Shown one piece after another: positions 31,311-42,103 of a stretch of DNA of 57,141 bases. A program made the position numbers and the translations under genes. Source of the stretch: Vibrio ezurae NBRC 102218 (GTDB taxonomy: Bacteria > Pseudomonadota > Gammaproteobacteria > Enterobacterales > Vibrionaceae); assembly GCF_000467185.1 (NCBI RefSeq), contig NZ_BATM01000039.1, positions 1 to 57,141 on the forward strand, read 5' to 3'. Under the pieces are notes generated by a model. That model ran no database searches. It worked only from the letters and a program-made list of their open reading frames with translations, and was not told the DNA's origin. Position 1 is the first letter of the stretch. Each line of letters starts with the position of its first letter.

Positions 31311-31344
31311 AACGGGCTCTCAATGTATTGAGAGCCCGTTTTTC
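31311..31344. terminator. ispH terminator, also serving cstA
   Basis: AACGGGCTCTCAAT (31311-31324) pairs with ATTGAGAGCCCGTT (31327-31340), T-run after. Convergent with cstA, 21 bp from its stop. Confidence 0.9.
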
Positions 31345-31364
31345 ATTGGTTCTATACGGTGGTA

Positions 31365-32849
31365 TTAGGCATTTTTAGGAATGACTTTAGGCTTTTCTTC
31401 GTCCAATAAATCATTTTCACCTTTGCCTTTCGACACTTTGATCACGGTTCGAGTAATACCTAGCATGGTGACAACACCAATAATCGTAGATATTTGCATA
31501 TCCAAGCCAAAGCCTAATGTAGCGTTGTTTAAGATGAAAGTAATACATACTGTGGTCATGAACATCGCTGGGATAGTTGTGATCCAATGGAATTTATTAT
31601 AACGAAGCAAATAGGCAGAGGCTGTCCATAACATCATCACTGCCGTAGTTTGGTTCGCAAAACCGAAGTAGCGCCAGATAACGCCGAAGTCCACTTGAGT
31701 TAGGATGCCGCCAACGATAAAGAGTGGCACAGCCATCATGAGGCGATTGCGCATGTTGCGTTGATCTAGGTTGAAGTATTCAGCCAGAATCAAACGACTA
31801 GAGCGGAAAGCCGTATCACCTGAAGTGATAGGCAGAATGACTACCCCAAGAAAGGCAATCACACCACCGAAGACGCCTAATAGACCAAATGATGAGTCAT
31901 ACACCACTTTACCTGGTCCACCATTGGCAACTACGTCAGAGAGTGCATCCACAGAGCCAAAGAAAGATAATGCCAACGCACACCAAATCAGAGCGATAAT
32001 GCCTTCACCGATCATTGCACCATAGAATACAAAGCGTCCATTGGTTTCATTTTCAATACAGCGGGCCATCAATGGTGACTGAGTAGCGTGGAAGCCAGAA
32101 ATTGCACCGCAAGCGATGGTAATGAATAACGCAGGCCATAAAGGTAGATCGTTCGGGTTCATGTTGGAAAACATGTCACTGACTTCAAAGTTACCTAAAA
32201 TAGCGTGATCACTAGATATCGCAACAGCACTGATTAGGCCGACAGACATAAAGATCAATAGCGCGCCAAACAAAGGGTAGAAGCGACCAATAATTTTATC
32301 GACAGGTACAATAGTCGCAATGATGTAGTAGATGAAGATAATGCTGACCATTGTCCCCATACCTACTGTTAGGCTGGTTTTATCATTGATTAGGTTGGTG
32401 ATCATACCTGCTGGTGCAGAGACGAAAACCACGCCAACGAGAAGTAAAAGCACAATAGCAAAGATGTTCATAAAGTGTTTAGCGCCCTTGCCTAGATAAC
32501 GTCCGGTCAAGGTAGGCACGGAGGCTCCGCCATTACGAATAGACAGCATGCCTGAGAAGTAATCGTGGACGGCACCCGCAAAAACACAGCCTAATACAAT
32601 CCACAACATCGCAGCAGGACCGTATAAAGCACCCATGATTGGGCCAAATATAGGGCCGACACCCGCGATATTTAAAAGCTGAACCAAGTACACTTTTTTG
32701 GTCGACATAGGTACATAGTCAACCCCATCTTGCTTAGTCAGGGCAGGGGTTTGACGCGCAGCATTAATGCCAAATATTTTTTCAACTATGGAGCCGTAGA
32801 TAAAGTAGCCAGCAACGAGTGCCGCTACACAGGTAAGAAACCACATCAT
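31365..32849 (-). CDS. cstA: CstA-family carbon starvation / pyruvate transporter
   Basis: 494 residues with about 13 hydrophobic segments, shorter than the roughly 700-residue CstA and BtsT of E. coli. Family signatures: DGVDYVPMSTKKVYLVQLLNIAGVGPIFGPIMGALYGPAAMLWI, CVFAGAVHDYFSGMLSIRNGGASVP, SPLMARCIENE and LPITSGDTAFRSSRL. Members take up pyruvate or peptides in carbon limitation. The tail is cytoplasmic and charged. Expression is probably activator-dependent: a weak -10 (TACTAT, 32898-32903 on the minus strand) has no good -35, and three BtsR-like octamers lie just upstream. The btsSR genes are 6 kb away. Confidence 0.9.
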   Translation of the reverse strand: MMWFLTCVAALVAGYFIYGSIVEKIFGINAARQTPALTKQDGVDYVPMSTKKVYLVQLLNIAGVGPIFGPIMGALYGPAAMLWIVLGCVFAGAVHDYFSGMLSIRNGGASVPTLTGRYLGKGAKHFMNIFAIVLLLLVGVVFVSAPAGMITNLINDKTSLTVGMGTMVSIIFIYYIIATIVPVDKIIGRFYPLFGALLIFMSVGLISAVAISSDHAILGNFEVSDMFSNMNPNDLPLWPALFITIACGAISGFHATQSPLMARCIENETNGRFVFYGAMIGEGIIALIWCALALSFFGSVDALSDVVANGGPGKVVYDSSFGLLGVFGGVIAFLGVVILPITSGDTAFRSSRLILAEYFNLDQRNMRNRLMMAVPLFIVGGILTQVDFGVIWRYFGFANQTTAVMMLWTASAYLLRYNKFHWITTIPAMFMTTVCITFILNNATLGFGLDMQISTIIGVVTMLGITRTVIKVSKGKGENDLLDEEKPKVIPKNA

Positions 32850-32938
32850 ATCCGTATTCTCTCTTATTAGGGTTTATTCATTAAAATATCTATTGATATA
32901 GTATTGAAAGCCTTAAACCACTGCCTTAGGTGAGTCAG

Positions 32939-32986
32939 TCAGTGGTCGGATACTGAGTTAAGTGGTGAAATACTCAGATGAATGGT
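32939..32986 (-). promoter_or_regulatory. Three BtsR/LytTR-like direct repeats upstream of cstA
   Basis: Minus-strand octamers ACCATTCA (32979-32986), ACCACTTA (32959-32966) and ACCACTGA (32939-32946) recur at an exact 20-bp period with 12-bp spacers. Flanking bases also repeat in the latter two (17-bp units, 13 identical). The E. coli BtsR (YehT) motif, as I recall it, is ACC[G/A]CT[C/T]A twice with a 13-bp spacer; ACCACTTA fits fully, the others miss by one base. They lie about 50-95 bp upstream of the likely cstA start site. Confidence 0.6.
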
Positions 32987-33064
32987 TTTTGCTTTTAGCG
33001 CGTCTTCGAAAATGTGATCTAGGTGTGCTAAGCTCATAAAAAACAATATGTTAAGTAGGTCACA

Positions 33065-33409
33065 ATGAAAGGATTAAAGCTGTTTTTACTGGCGATTATT
33101 CCACTGTTATTTGCCTGTGCCAGTAGTGATGAAGCATTAGTCGCAAAAGGGGATTGGAAGGGGGTCGGGTATTCAGATGCGATTAAAGGAAAAACGCAAC
33201 GCTCGTATGCTGCTCTCAATAAACTGGGCGCAGCTAATGTCAATGACTATGAAGAAGGGTACACACTCGGATTAAAAGAGTACTGCAATCCTAATTTTGC
33301 CTATCAGATTGGTTTATCTGGACAGTATTACCAAGGGATTTGCGCAGGAACGCCTCAAGCACAGAAGTTTCGTATGGAATGGCAGCGTGGGTGGAATGAC
33401 CAAGATTAG
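33065..33409 (+). CDS. Small lipoprotein, DUF2799-like
   Basis: 114 residues. Signal peptide with lipobox LLFAC (Cys18); the residue after Cys is Ala, so outer-membrane sorting is expected. The mature part, rich in Gly and aromatics (WKGVGYSDAIKGK, YEEGYTLGLKEYC, GLSGQYYQGIC, WQRGWNDQD), matches the DUF2799 style. Three cysteines besides the lipid Cys... two (in KEYC and QGIC) could form a disulfide. Divergent from cstA, sharing its upstream region. Function unknown. Confidence 0.8.
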   Translation: MKGLKLFLLAIIPLLFACASSDEALVAKGDWKGVGYSDAIKGKTQRSYAALNKLGAANVNDYEEGYTLGLKEYCNPNFAYQIGLSGQYYQGICAGTPQAQKFRMEWQRGWNDQD

Positions 33410-33450
33410 TCCAAGCTTGTTAATAAAGCTGGGTCACTACAAGATAAAGA

Positions 33451-33484
33451 AAACCGGGCAGTTCAATGAACTGCCCGGTTTTTA
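33451..33484. terminator. Bidirectional terminator
   Basis: AAACCGGGCAGTTCA (33451-33465) pairs with TGAACTGCCCGGTTT (33467-33481), flanked by A and T runs between two convergent lipoprotein genes. Confidence 0.9.
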
Positions 33485-33496
33485 TAAGCTTCTGTC

Positions 33497-35011
33497 TTAG
33501 AAGGTGTTAAAGCCAAAGTACTCTACTTGGATACTATTTGGATTACCCCAAGTCAGTGTTGGGCTACCTAAGTCAGCTTTGGTATTCGCGTTACATTGAG
33601 CGTCACCACACAGCGCGGTAAGGTCTCTGTTATAACCCATAATGAACTGAATGTAGTAAGGAATGTTATTTGGTTTTAGCATAGTTTCATTGACAGGATC
33701 ATGTGCGTAGCCCCAAGTGTGGCTAAACTCATGCGCTACCAATGGTACTTGACCAAAACCGGCATGCAGTAGTGTGTCTTCTTCAACGGTCATTACTACT
33801 TTTTGCTGCGAGCCTTTTGCCGCGGCCATACCGTAGTCAAAACCAGATTTGCTGCCTGATAAAACCACTTTTAGTTTGTGGCTTTCAGTGGTTGCTAGAG
33901 AATCTGCTTTTAATTGCGCGTAGCTTCCCGGCATTGAAGTGTTAAACGGACCAGGCTGACCTTGAGTGGCTTTATCAAGCATTGCCATGTTATTACCATT
34001 ATCAAACTCGGTAGCAAACTCTGGCGTATTGTATAAGAACATCACTTCACCAAAGATGCGTTTAAAGCGTGCTTTTAGCTCTGGTGTCCAGTTCGTTTGA
34101 ATGTATCCAGGAGTATTGTTCGTCGCAGGAGAAACAAACTCAAACTCAGCAGGGTTAGTGCCGTGGAAGATAAGATCTGTGTCTGCTGTCGCGAGCATTT
34201 TTTGAATATTAGCCGCAATTTTAGGATCTTTACTTGCCTTCTCAACGACTAATTTAGCATCTTGCTCATCTAGGTAGAATTTAGCTTCTAGCTGAGATTT
34301 TAGATCTGTTGCGGTAACGGTTTTTGCTGTAGTTACACCATTGGTCGCTGTTTGCGGAATTGGCGGAATAGCAGATACAGAAGCGTTGATATCGCCAGTG
34401 TAATAGTCTTGTAGGTTCTCACGAATGCTTTTCTTAGTACCATTGTCAGAAGTAATCTTAGTATCAAGGTGAGTGTTCAGGTAGTGAATTTGGACGGCTA
34501 ATTCATTCCAGTCATATGTATCACCATTTAAGTTTTTGGTGTACGGGAAGTCTGCACCTAATGTAAATACAGGAGTGCCTTTAGCACTGCTAAGCTCTTG
34601 CATGAAATCTTTAATAGAGTTCAGTGTTTCATTGTATTCAGGCCAACCCATAGCGTGTTGGATAGAAGACAACTCAGCTTGCAATGCAAACGGAATAAGG
34701 CCGGCAGTAGAACCTGGGAATGCGGTTGCAATATCAGAGTGCTGTTCTTTTTCTGCTTTCGCTAAGATCTCTTGAGTCGCTTGAGGGTCTTTCGCATAAG
34801 CGGATGCCATTGCTGCGTCTAAACCTGCAATTAACATTAAATCTTGTTTACGAGCAGTCTCATCTTTATTGAGAGGTAGGCTTGCGAGTTCACCATCTTC
34901 AGGACCTTTGATTGACTTCTTTTCATGATGTTTTGAGTCATGACAGCCACTCAGTGCGATAGCACTTGCTATTAATGTCGCTAAAGCCAGTTTTGATGTA
35001 TTGAATTGCAT
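33497..35011 (-). CDS. Predicted metzincin-type zinc metalloprotease lipoprotein
   Basis: 504 residues from the ATG at 35011, chosen because AGAGG lies 5 nt upstream; a TTG five codons earlier is less likely. Lipoprotein signal with lipobox ALSGC (Cys23), followed by His, so outer-membrane sorting is expected. The C-terminus has HEFSHTWGYAH (427-437), a perfect HExxHxxGxxH zinc-binding signature, and a candidate Met-turn Met458 in QFIMGYN. Two late cysteines (468, 473) may pair. The middle 400 residues are mostly helical and I recognise no named family. Monocistronic; a CRP-like site lies 130 bp upstream. Confidence 0.8.
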   Translation of the reverse strand: MQFNTSKLALATLIASAIALSGCHDSKHHEKKSIKGPEDGELASLPLNKDETARKQDLMLIAGLDAAMASAYAKDPQATQEILAKAEKEQHSDIATAFPGSTAGLIPFALQAELSSIQHAMGWPEYNETLNSIKDFMQELSSAKGTPVFTLGADFPYTKNLNGDTYDWNELAVQIHYLNTHLDTKITSDNGTKKSIRENLQDYYTGDINASVSAIPPIPQTATNGVTTAKTVTATDLKSQLEAKFYLDEQDAKLVVEKASKDPKIAANIQKMLATADTDLIFHGTNPAEFEFVSPATNNTPGYIQTNWTPELKARFKRIFGEVMFLYNTPEFATEFDNGNNMAMLDKATQGQPGPFNTSMPGSYAQLKADSLATTESHKLKVVLSGSKSGFDYGMAAAKGSQQKVVMTVEEDTLLHAGFGQVPLVAHEFSHTWGYAHDPVNETMLKPNNIPYYIQFIMGYNRDLTALCGDAQCNANTKADLGSPTLTWGNPNSIQVEYFGFNTF

Positions 35012-35136
35012 AGAACCTCTTCTCAATTGCTCATAAAATGACGTTTGTTTTATTTCAAAAGCACGGCGCTGGGCAGAACTTTAATATGAAATATCAAACG
35101 ACATTGATGTTTTCTTGTTGTGATAAAGTTTATTTT

Positions 35137-35152
35137 TGTGAACTAGATCAAG
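35137..35152 (-). promoter_or_regulatory. Candidate CRP site upstream of the metalloprotease gene
   Basis: TGTGAACTAGATCAAG matches 13 of 16 bases of the CRP consensus TGTGATCTAGATCACA. Centre is about 133 bp upstream of the start codon. Confidence 0.4.
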
Positions 35153-35205
35153 CAACAATTAAAATTGAGAAGTTATTTTCCTTCGCGAATTTACATGATA
35201 TTAAT

Positions 35206-35238
35206 CTACCCTGACATTCTCTGAACAAAGCAGGGTAG
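35206..35238 (-). terminator. Hairpin after murQ
   Basis: CTACCCTG (35206-35213) / CAGGGTAG (35231-35238), 17-base loop, lying 27 bp past the murQ stop. No T-run, so a weak terminator or RNA 3'-end stabiliser at best. Confidence 0.4.
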
Positions 35239-35264
35239 TTAATGATGTATTCTATATGGTTCTT

Positions 35265-37291
<2,027 letters not shown>

Positions 37292-37384
37292 ATTTGAGAT
37301 ATTTGATCCGTTCTTTGATTGTCAAAATACAATAAACTGAATACTCTGTGAATGCCACATTAGATATACGAATAAGGATTAAAA

Positions 37385-38374
37385 ATGGGCCCGTTATGGC
37401 TTGATGTTAACAGCTATGAAATAGATGCCGAAGAGAAAGAGATCCTACAACATCCTATGGTTGGCGGGGTTATTCTATTCACTCGTAATTACCATGATAA
37501 CAATCAGTTACAGGCATTAACTGAATCAATTCGTGCTGCTGCTAAACGTCCTATCTTAATTGGTGTTGACCAAGAAGGTGGGCGTGTGCAACGTTTCAAA
37601 GAAGGGTTTACTCGTATCCCTGCAGCACAAACATTTGCCTCTAAAACCAATGGTGATGAGCTCGCTAAACAAGCGGGTTGGTTAATGGCCGCAGAGGTCA
37701 TGGCACATGGTATTGACCTAAGTTTTGCTCCAGTGCTAGACCAAGGTCATCAATGTCTGGCGATAGGGTCTAGAGCGTTTGGTGAAGATAAAGCAACCAT
37801 ACTTAAGCACAGTTCTGCGTTTATGTTAGGTATGAAACAAGCAGGGATGGCAACCACGGGTAAACATTTCCCAGGCCATGGTGGCGTCATTGCCGATTCT
37901 CATAAAGAAACGCCAGTCGATACAAGAAATACGATTTTTGACACTGATATGGCTATCTTTCGAGCTCAGATTGAGGCTGGACTGTTAGATGCAATGATGC
38001 CAGCGCACGTGGTGTACCCAGAATACGACGATAAGCCCGCCAGCGGCTCTCAGTATTGGCTCAAAAAAGTATTGCGCGAACAGCTTGCTTTTCAAGGTTT
38101 GATTTTCTCTGATGATCTGAACATGGAAGGGGCTGACGTTATGGGAGGGCCAGTAGAGAAGGCACTACAAAGCCTAAGAGCTGGCTGTGACATGATATTG
38201 ATGTGTAATAATCGCAATAGTGCGATTGAAATTATTGATACTTTGCCTGTCACTCAAGTTCTCAATGCATCGACACTAATAAAGAAAGTGTCATTTACTA
38301 TGGATGAGTTACGTTTAAGCAGACAGTGGAAAGAGGCAACAGCTGCGCTAGCTAAAGCCGAGCTTCTCTTTTAA
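37385..38374 (+). CDS. nagZ: Beta-N-acetylhexosaminidase NagZ
   Basis: 329 residues, glycoside hydrolase family 3. Substrate-binding KH(x)PGHG motif in [21 protein letters not shown], also containing the acid/base His-Asp dyad loop; nucleophile Asp in [10 protein letters not shown]. Cytoplasmic; removes GlcNAc from GlcNAc-anhydroMurNAc peptides, supplying AnmK. Its product anhydroMurNAc-peptides induce AmpC in some bacteria. The last 27 bp overlap the end of the convergent btsR. Confidence 0.97.
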   Translation: MGPLWLDVNSYEIDAEEKEILQHPMVGGVILFTRNYHDNNQLQALTESIRAAAKRPILIGVDQEGGRVQRFKEGFTRIPAAQTFASKTNGDELAKQAGWLMAAEVMAHGIDLSFAPVLDQGHQCLAIGSRAFGEDKATILKHSSAFMLGMKQAGMATTGKHFPGHGGVIADSHKETPVDTRNTIFDTDMAIFRAQIEAGLLDAMMPAHVVYPEYDDKPASGSQYWLKKVLREQLAFQGLIFSDDLNMEGADVMGGPVEKALQSLRAGCDMILMCNNRNSAIEIIDTLPVTQVLNASTLIKKVSFTMDELRLSRQWKEATAALAKAELLF

Positions 38375-39073
38375 TACTTTTAAATACCGTCGACTGACGG
38401 GAGCATGATAGCCACTCATAGTCACAATCTCCGCTAATCCTTGCTCTAGGAGTTTGATTTCTCGAATGGCTTTCGTGCTGACCAAATATTGTCGATGGCA
38501 ACGTATGAGGGGCGTTTTTTCTTCTAGTACCTTCAAAGTCAGTTGGCTGCTGGTGGTGTGCTGCGCGGTTTGAATGTTCACACCACTAAAGTCACTGTAT
38601 GCCACTTCAATATCGTCTATGGGAATTAACATTATACGGTTGTGACCAGAGCAAGGAACTTGATCAAGGGTTGCCGGTGTAATGCTGGATAAGTCTACTG
38701 GCGGCAGTTGCTTTTTAAATCGCTTATTGAGACGACAGATGGTTTTATTCAGTCTGGCCGGATCAATAGGTTTGAGTAGATAATCAAAAGCGTTATCTTC
38801 AAATGCCTGTAATGCGTATTGATCGTAGGCCGTCACAAAGACGACTGCTGGCATATTCTCAGGATCGAGCATACTCAATAGCTCGATTCCGGAGACTTGC
38901 GGCATATGTATATCCAAAAAGACGACATCGGGCTTGAGAGTATTAATTTTTTGCAGCCCTTGGATCGCATTTCCTGCTTGAGCGATCACTTCGATCTGCT
39001 GGGTTTGCTCTATAAAGTCGATGAGATCTTCTCTCGCAAATAGCTCATCATCAATCACAAGGGCGGTAAGCAT
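38348..39073 (-). CDS. btsR: Response regulator BtsR (LytTR family)
   Basis: About 241 residues from the ATG at 39073, which aligns with E. coli BtsR ([10 protein letters not shown]) and has GAGA 6 nt upstream; an ATG at 39085 overlapping the btsS stop is the alternative. Receiver domain about 1-115 with Asp54 in VVFLDIHMP and Lys in [11 protein letters not shown]. LytTR DNA-binding domain about 135-240 with [13 protein letters not shown] and [15 protein letters not shown]. Activated by BtsS; in E. coli it drives btsT. Its 3' end overlaps nagZ tail-to-tail by 27 bp. Confidence 0.9.
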   Translation of the reverse strand: MLTALVIDDELFAREDLIDFIEQTQQIEVIAQAGNAIQGLQKINTLKPDVVFLDIHMPQVSGIELLSMLDPENMPAVVFVTAYDQYALQAFEDNAFDYLLKPIDPARLNKTICRLNKRFKKQLPPVDLSSITPATLDQVPCSGHNRIMLIPIDDIEVAYSDFSGVNIQTAQHTTSSQLTLKVLEEKTPLIRCHRQYLVSTKAIREIKLLEQGLAEIVTMSGYHAPVSRRYLKVLKEKLGFS

Positions 39074-39084
39074 TATTGTTCTCA

Positions 39085-40752
39085 TTATGGTTTGGGAATG
39101 GTAAAACTCATCCGAGTGTAGTGTTTAGGTTTACACTCCACTCGTAGTTGATGCTGTTCACCAAAGTAGTTGGTGAGCCGTTTTCCTGCAATGTGCATCC
39201 CAAGACCTGTTTGATCTTTGCTGTCAGGTTTATAACGGCCAGCGTTGTCTTCTACGGTAATTCGAAACCCTTTTTTATCTTCACAGCTATAGATTTTTAC
39301 CACTCCACCGTCTAAAAGATTAGATACCCCGTGTTTGATGGCATTCTCTACTAAGGGTTGCAAAGTAAAACTGGGCATCATCTGCTCAAGTAAATGTTCT
39401 GCAATATCAATATCGACTTCTAAGCGATCGACAAAGCGTGCCTTTTCTATCGTAAGGTAAGAATTGACGTGAGCGAGTTCTTCTTTGAGAGTAACAAATT
39501 CGGTATTTCTCTTCAGATTACCGCGGAAAAACTGTGAAAGATGTTGGATTAACTCACGAGCCTTATTTGGATCGCGACGAGTAATCGCACTGATCGTATT
39601 GAGAGCATTGAACAAAAAATGCGGATTGACCTGAGCGTGCAGCAGCTTGATTTCAGCTTGGGACAGCAGCATCTTTTTTTGTTGGTATTCACTGTATAAG
39701 ATCTGCCGAGAAAGTAGCTCAGCAATACCTTTTGCCATCGTGGTATTGATCGAAGAAAACAACTTAACTCTAGGTTCATAGAGCTTGATGGTGCCGATGA
39801 CTTTATCAGCTGCAATTAAAGGAATAACCAGCGCGGATCCTAGTTTACACTCAGGTGATAGTGAGCATTGATATGGGCTTTTCCTACCATCGAGATAGAT
39901 AATGCGTTGCTCTTTAATTGAAGTAAGAGTGTACTCAGAAGATATCGGGGTATTAGGGATATGGTGATCCGATCCCATGCCTTCAAAGGCGAGTATTTTT
40001 TCCTTGTCTGTAATCGCAACGGCACCGACCTTTGTTTCATCTTGAATAATGTGCGCGATCTTTTGTGCGCTGTTGCTGTTGAGCCCATCCGCTAGCAGGC
40101 CAACGCAACGTTCAGCAATATTGAGTGCACGTCGAGAGTAGTTGGATGAGTATTTTTCTAAAATAGCTCGTCGATCTCGTAAAATACTGATAAAGAATGC
40201 CGCACCGAGAGAGTTGGCTAAAATCATCGGAATGGCGATGGACTCCACCAAGTTAATTGCTTGAGATGTCGGTTTAGCCACGATGACAATAATGATCATC
40301 TGAACCACTTCCGCTATCAAAGTGACATTAAAGACGATGGTGGCGCTAAACAGACGATCCACTTTACCTTTTCGCAGCATGTACATATGCACCAGTCCAC
40401 CAATCAGCCCTTCGGTAGTGGTAGAAATGGCGCAGGCAACATCGGTGAAACCGCCCATAGAATAACGATGTAAACCTCCCGTCAGGCCCACAGCAAAGCC
40501 CACTATTGGTCCGCCAAATATCCCACCTAGTACAGCGCCAATCGCTCGAGTATTGGCAATGGCATCCCCAATTTGCAGTCCAAAATAGGTCCCCAGAATA
40601 CAAAATAGTGAAAACATCACGTAACAGATGAACTTGTGGCTCAGCCTTTCTGAAATATTCAGTAAAGGGATGACCAGTGGGGTTTTGCTTAAGGTATACG
40701 CCACCATGAGGTAGACACACATTTGCTGCAGTAAAGAGAGAATGAGTTCCAT
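39085..40752 (-). CDS. btsS: Sensor histidine kinase BtsS (LytS type)
   Basis: 555 residues. N-terminal 5TMR-LYT sensor (about 1-195) closely resembling E. coli BtsS, a GAF domain (about 215-345), then the His_kinase region with the phospho-His in LLHAQVNPHFLFNALNTIS and an HATPase (about 450-550, LQPLVENAIKHG). Residues Arg69, Arg96, Cys107 and Ser110 correspond, with a constant shift of three, to the Arg72, Arg99, Cys110, Ser113 I recall as the pyruvate-binding set. Inner-membrane sensor of extracellular pyruvate in E. coli. Starts 142 bp from the aroF TyrR box, divergently. Confidence 0.9.
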   Translation of the reverse strand: MELILSLLQQMCVYLMVAYTLSKTPLVIPLLNISERLSHKFICYVMFSLFCILGTYFGLQIGDAIANTRAIGAVLGGIFGGPIVGFAVGLTGGLHRYSMGGFTDVACAISTTTEGLIGGLVHMYMLRKGKVDRLFSATIVFNVTLIAEVVQMIIIVIVAKPTSQAINLVESIAIPMILANSLGAAFFISILRDRRAILEKYSSNYSRRALNIAERCVGLLADGLNSNSAQKIAHIIQDETKVGAVAITDKEKILAFEGMGSDHHIPNTPISSEYTLTSIKEQRIIYLDGRKSPYQCSLSPECKLGSALVIPLIAADKVIGTIKLYEPRVKLFSSINTTMAKGIAELLSRQILYSEYQQKKMLLSQAEIKLLHAQVNPHFLFNALNTISAITRRDPNKARELIQHLSQFFRGNLKRNTEFVTLKEELAHVNSYLTIEKARFVDRLEVDIDIAEHLLEQMMPSFTLQPLVENAIKHGVSNLLDGGVVKIYSCEDKKGFRITVEDNAGRYKPDSKDQTGLGMHIAGKRLTNYFGEQHQLRVECKPKHYTRMSFTIPKP

Positions 40753-40894
40753 GTCGGGAGTAAGATTAAGATCAGGTAGGCTTAATTGTATAGATAGCCA
40801 CCAGTAATACAGTGATAGCGCTTGTGAATACTGACTTTTATTTTCCGCTAAGAAAGAGGCTTAACCCTTAGAAAACAAACACTACAAACCGCCG

Positions 40895-40912
40895 TGTAAA
40901 TTATAGTTTACA
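40895..40912 (+). promoter_or_regulatory. Strong TyrR box upstream of aroF
   Basis: TGTAAA-TTATAG-TTTACA is a perfect match to the TyrR box TGTAAA-N6-TTTACA. 105 bp upstream of the aroF start. TyrR with tyrosine represses aroF-tyrA in E. coli. Confidence 0.85.
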
Positions 40913-40917
40913 TGTAG

Positions 40918-40935
40918 TGTAATAAATTACGTACA
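40918..40935 (+). promoter_or_regulatory. Weak TyrR-like box
   Basis: TGTAAT-AAATTA-CGTACA, 9 of 12 consensus bases, 5 bp after the strong box, as expected for a cooperative weak box. Confidence 0.5.
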
Positions 40936-40990
40936 AAAGCCTTGCTTTAATCTTATTTTCGGGTATTGTTGAAACATATCTTAGAAATTA

Positions 40991-41008
40991 CGTACAAAAT
41001 TATTTACG
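40991..41008 (+). promoter_or_regulatory. Weak TyrR-like box near the aroF ribosome-binding site
   Basis: CGTACA-AAATTA-TTTACG, 9 of 12 consensus bases, ending 8 bp before the aroF ATG. A candidate promoter TTGCTT-N16-TATTGT (40942-40969) lies between it and the upstream boxes. Confidence 0.4.
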
Positions 41009-41016
41009 GTGACACT

Positions 41017-42087
41017 ATGCAACGCAGCGAACTCAGTAACGTTAATATCAGCCAAGAACAAATTCTTATTACTCCTGAAGAGCTAAAAAGAAAGATCCCG
41101 TTGAGTGAAACTGCACGCCAGTTTGTTCAGCAATCACGTGAAACTATTGCCAATATTGTCGACAAAAAAGATCATCGTCTATTAGTGGTATGTGGTCCTT
41201 GTTCTATCCATGATGTAGAAGCGGCAAAAGAATACGCTAAGCGTTTAAAAGCGTTGTCTGATGTTGTGGGTGACCAACTATTATTGGTGATGCGTGTTTA
41301 CTTTGAAAAACCTCGTACAACGGTTGGTTGGAAAGGGCTTATCAATGACCCGCATTTGGACGGTTCTTTTGATATCGAACATGGTTTGCATATTGCGAGA
41401 AAGCTGTTGGTTGAATTAGCAGATATGGGTATCCCATTGGCAACCGAAGCGCTTGATCCAATCAGCCCTCAATACCTAGCGGATACGTTTAGCTGGTCTG
41501 CAATTGGTGCTCGTACTACGGAGTCACAAACTCACCGTGAAATGGCAAGTGGCCTTTCAATGCCTGTAGGCTTTAAAAATGGTACTGACGGTAGCCTTTC
41601 TACAGCGATTAATGCAATGCAAGCGGCATCTTCTAGCCACCGTTTTATCGGTATTAACCGTGAAGGCCAAGTTGCTCTATTAACAACTAAAGGTAATCCT
41701 GATGGTCACGTAATTCTACGTGGCGGTAAGCAAACCAACTACGATTCAGTATCGGTACGCGAGTGTGAAGAAGAATTGGCAAAAGCGGGTCTGGATGCTG
41801 CGTTAATGATTGACTGTAGCCACGCTAACTCACGCAAAGACTTCCGTCGCCAACCATTGGTTGCTGCGGATGCTATCCAACAAATTCGTGAAGGCAACAA
41901 ATCTATTATTGGTTTGATGATTGAAAGTAACATTCATGAAGGTAACCAAGGTACTGATATTCCATTGGATCAATTGCAATACGGTGTGTCTATTACTGAT
42001 GCTTGTATCAATTGGGACTCAACTGAGGCACTATTGCTGAAAGCTCGTGAAGAGCTAATCCCAATTTTACACGATAGAATTAAGTAA
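41017..42087 (+). CDS. aroF: DAHP synthase, tyrosine-type
   Basis: 356 residues from the ATG at 41017 (MQRSELSNVNISQEQILIT), exactly the E. coli AroF length; an in-frame TTG 17 codons upstream is discarded because it crosses the regulatory boxes. Class I DAHP synthase: LVVCGPCSIHD (metal Cys), MRVYFEKPRTTVGWKG, SAIGARTTESQTHRE, GFKNGTDGS and MIDCSHANS. Condenses PEP and erythrose-4-phosphate, the first shikimate-pathway step. AroF rather than AroG/H is inferred from the tyrA partner 16 bp downstream and the TyrR boxes. Confidence 0.95.
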   Translation: MQRSELSNVNISQEQILITPEELKRKIPLSETARQFVQQSRETIANIVDKKDHRLLVVCGPCSIHDVEAAKEYAKRLKALSDVVGDQLLLVMRVYFEKPRTTVGWKGLINDPHLDGSFDIEHGLHIARKLLVELADMGIPLATEALDPISPQYLADTFSWSAIGARTTESQTHREMASGLSMPVGFKNGTDGSLSTAINAMQAASSSHRFIGINREGQVALLTTKGNPDGHVILRGGKQTNYDSVSVRECEEELAKAGLDAALMIDCSHANSRKDFRRQPLVAADAIQQIREGNKSIIGLMIESNIHEGNQGTDIPLDQLQYGVSITDACINWDSTEALLLKAREELIPILHDRIK

Positions 42088-42103
42088 GTAGTAGAGTACA
42101 AAC

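Noticed and set aside
33010..33030. CRP-like sequence AAATGTGATCT upstream of the DUF2799 lipoprotein and cstA
   Set aside because: The left half matches the CRP consensus exactly but the right half is poor, so it is only a half-site.
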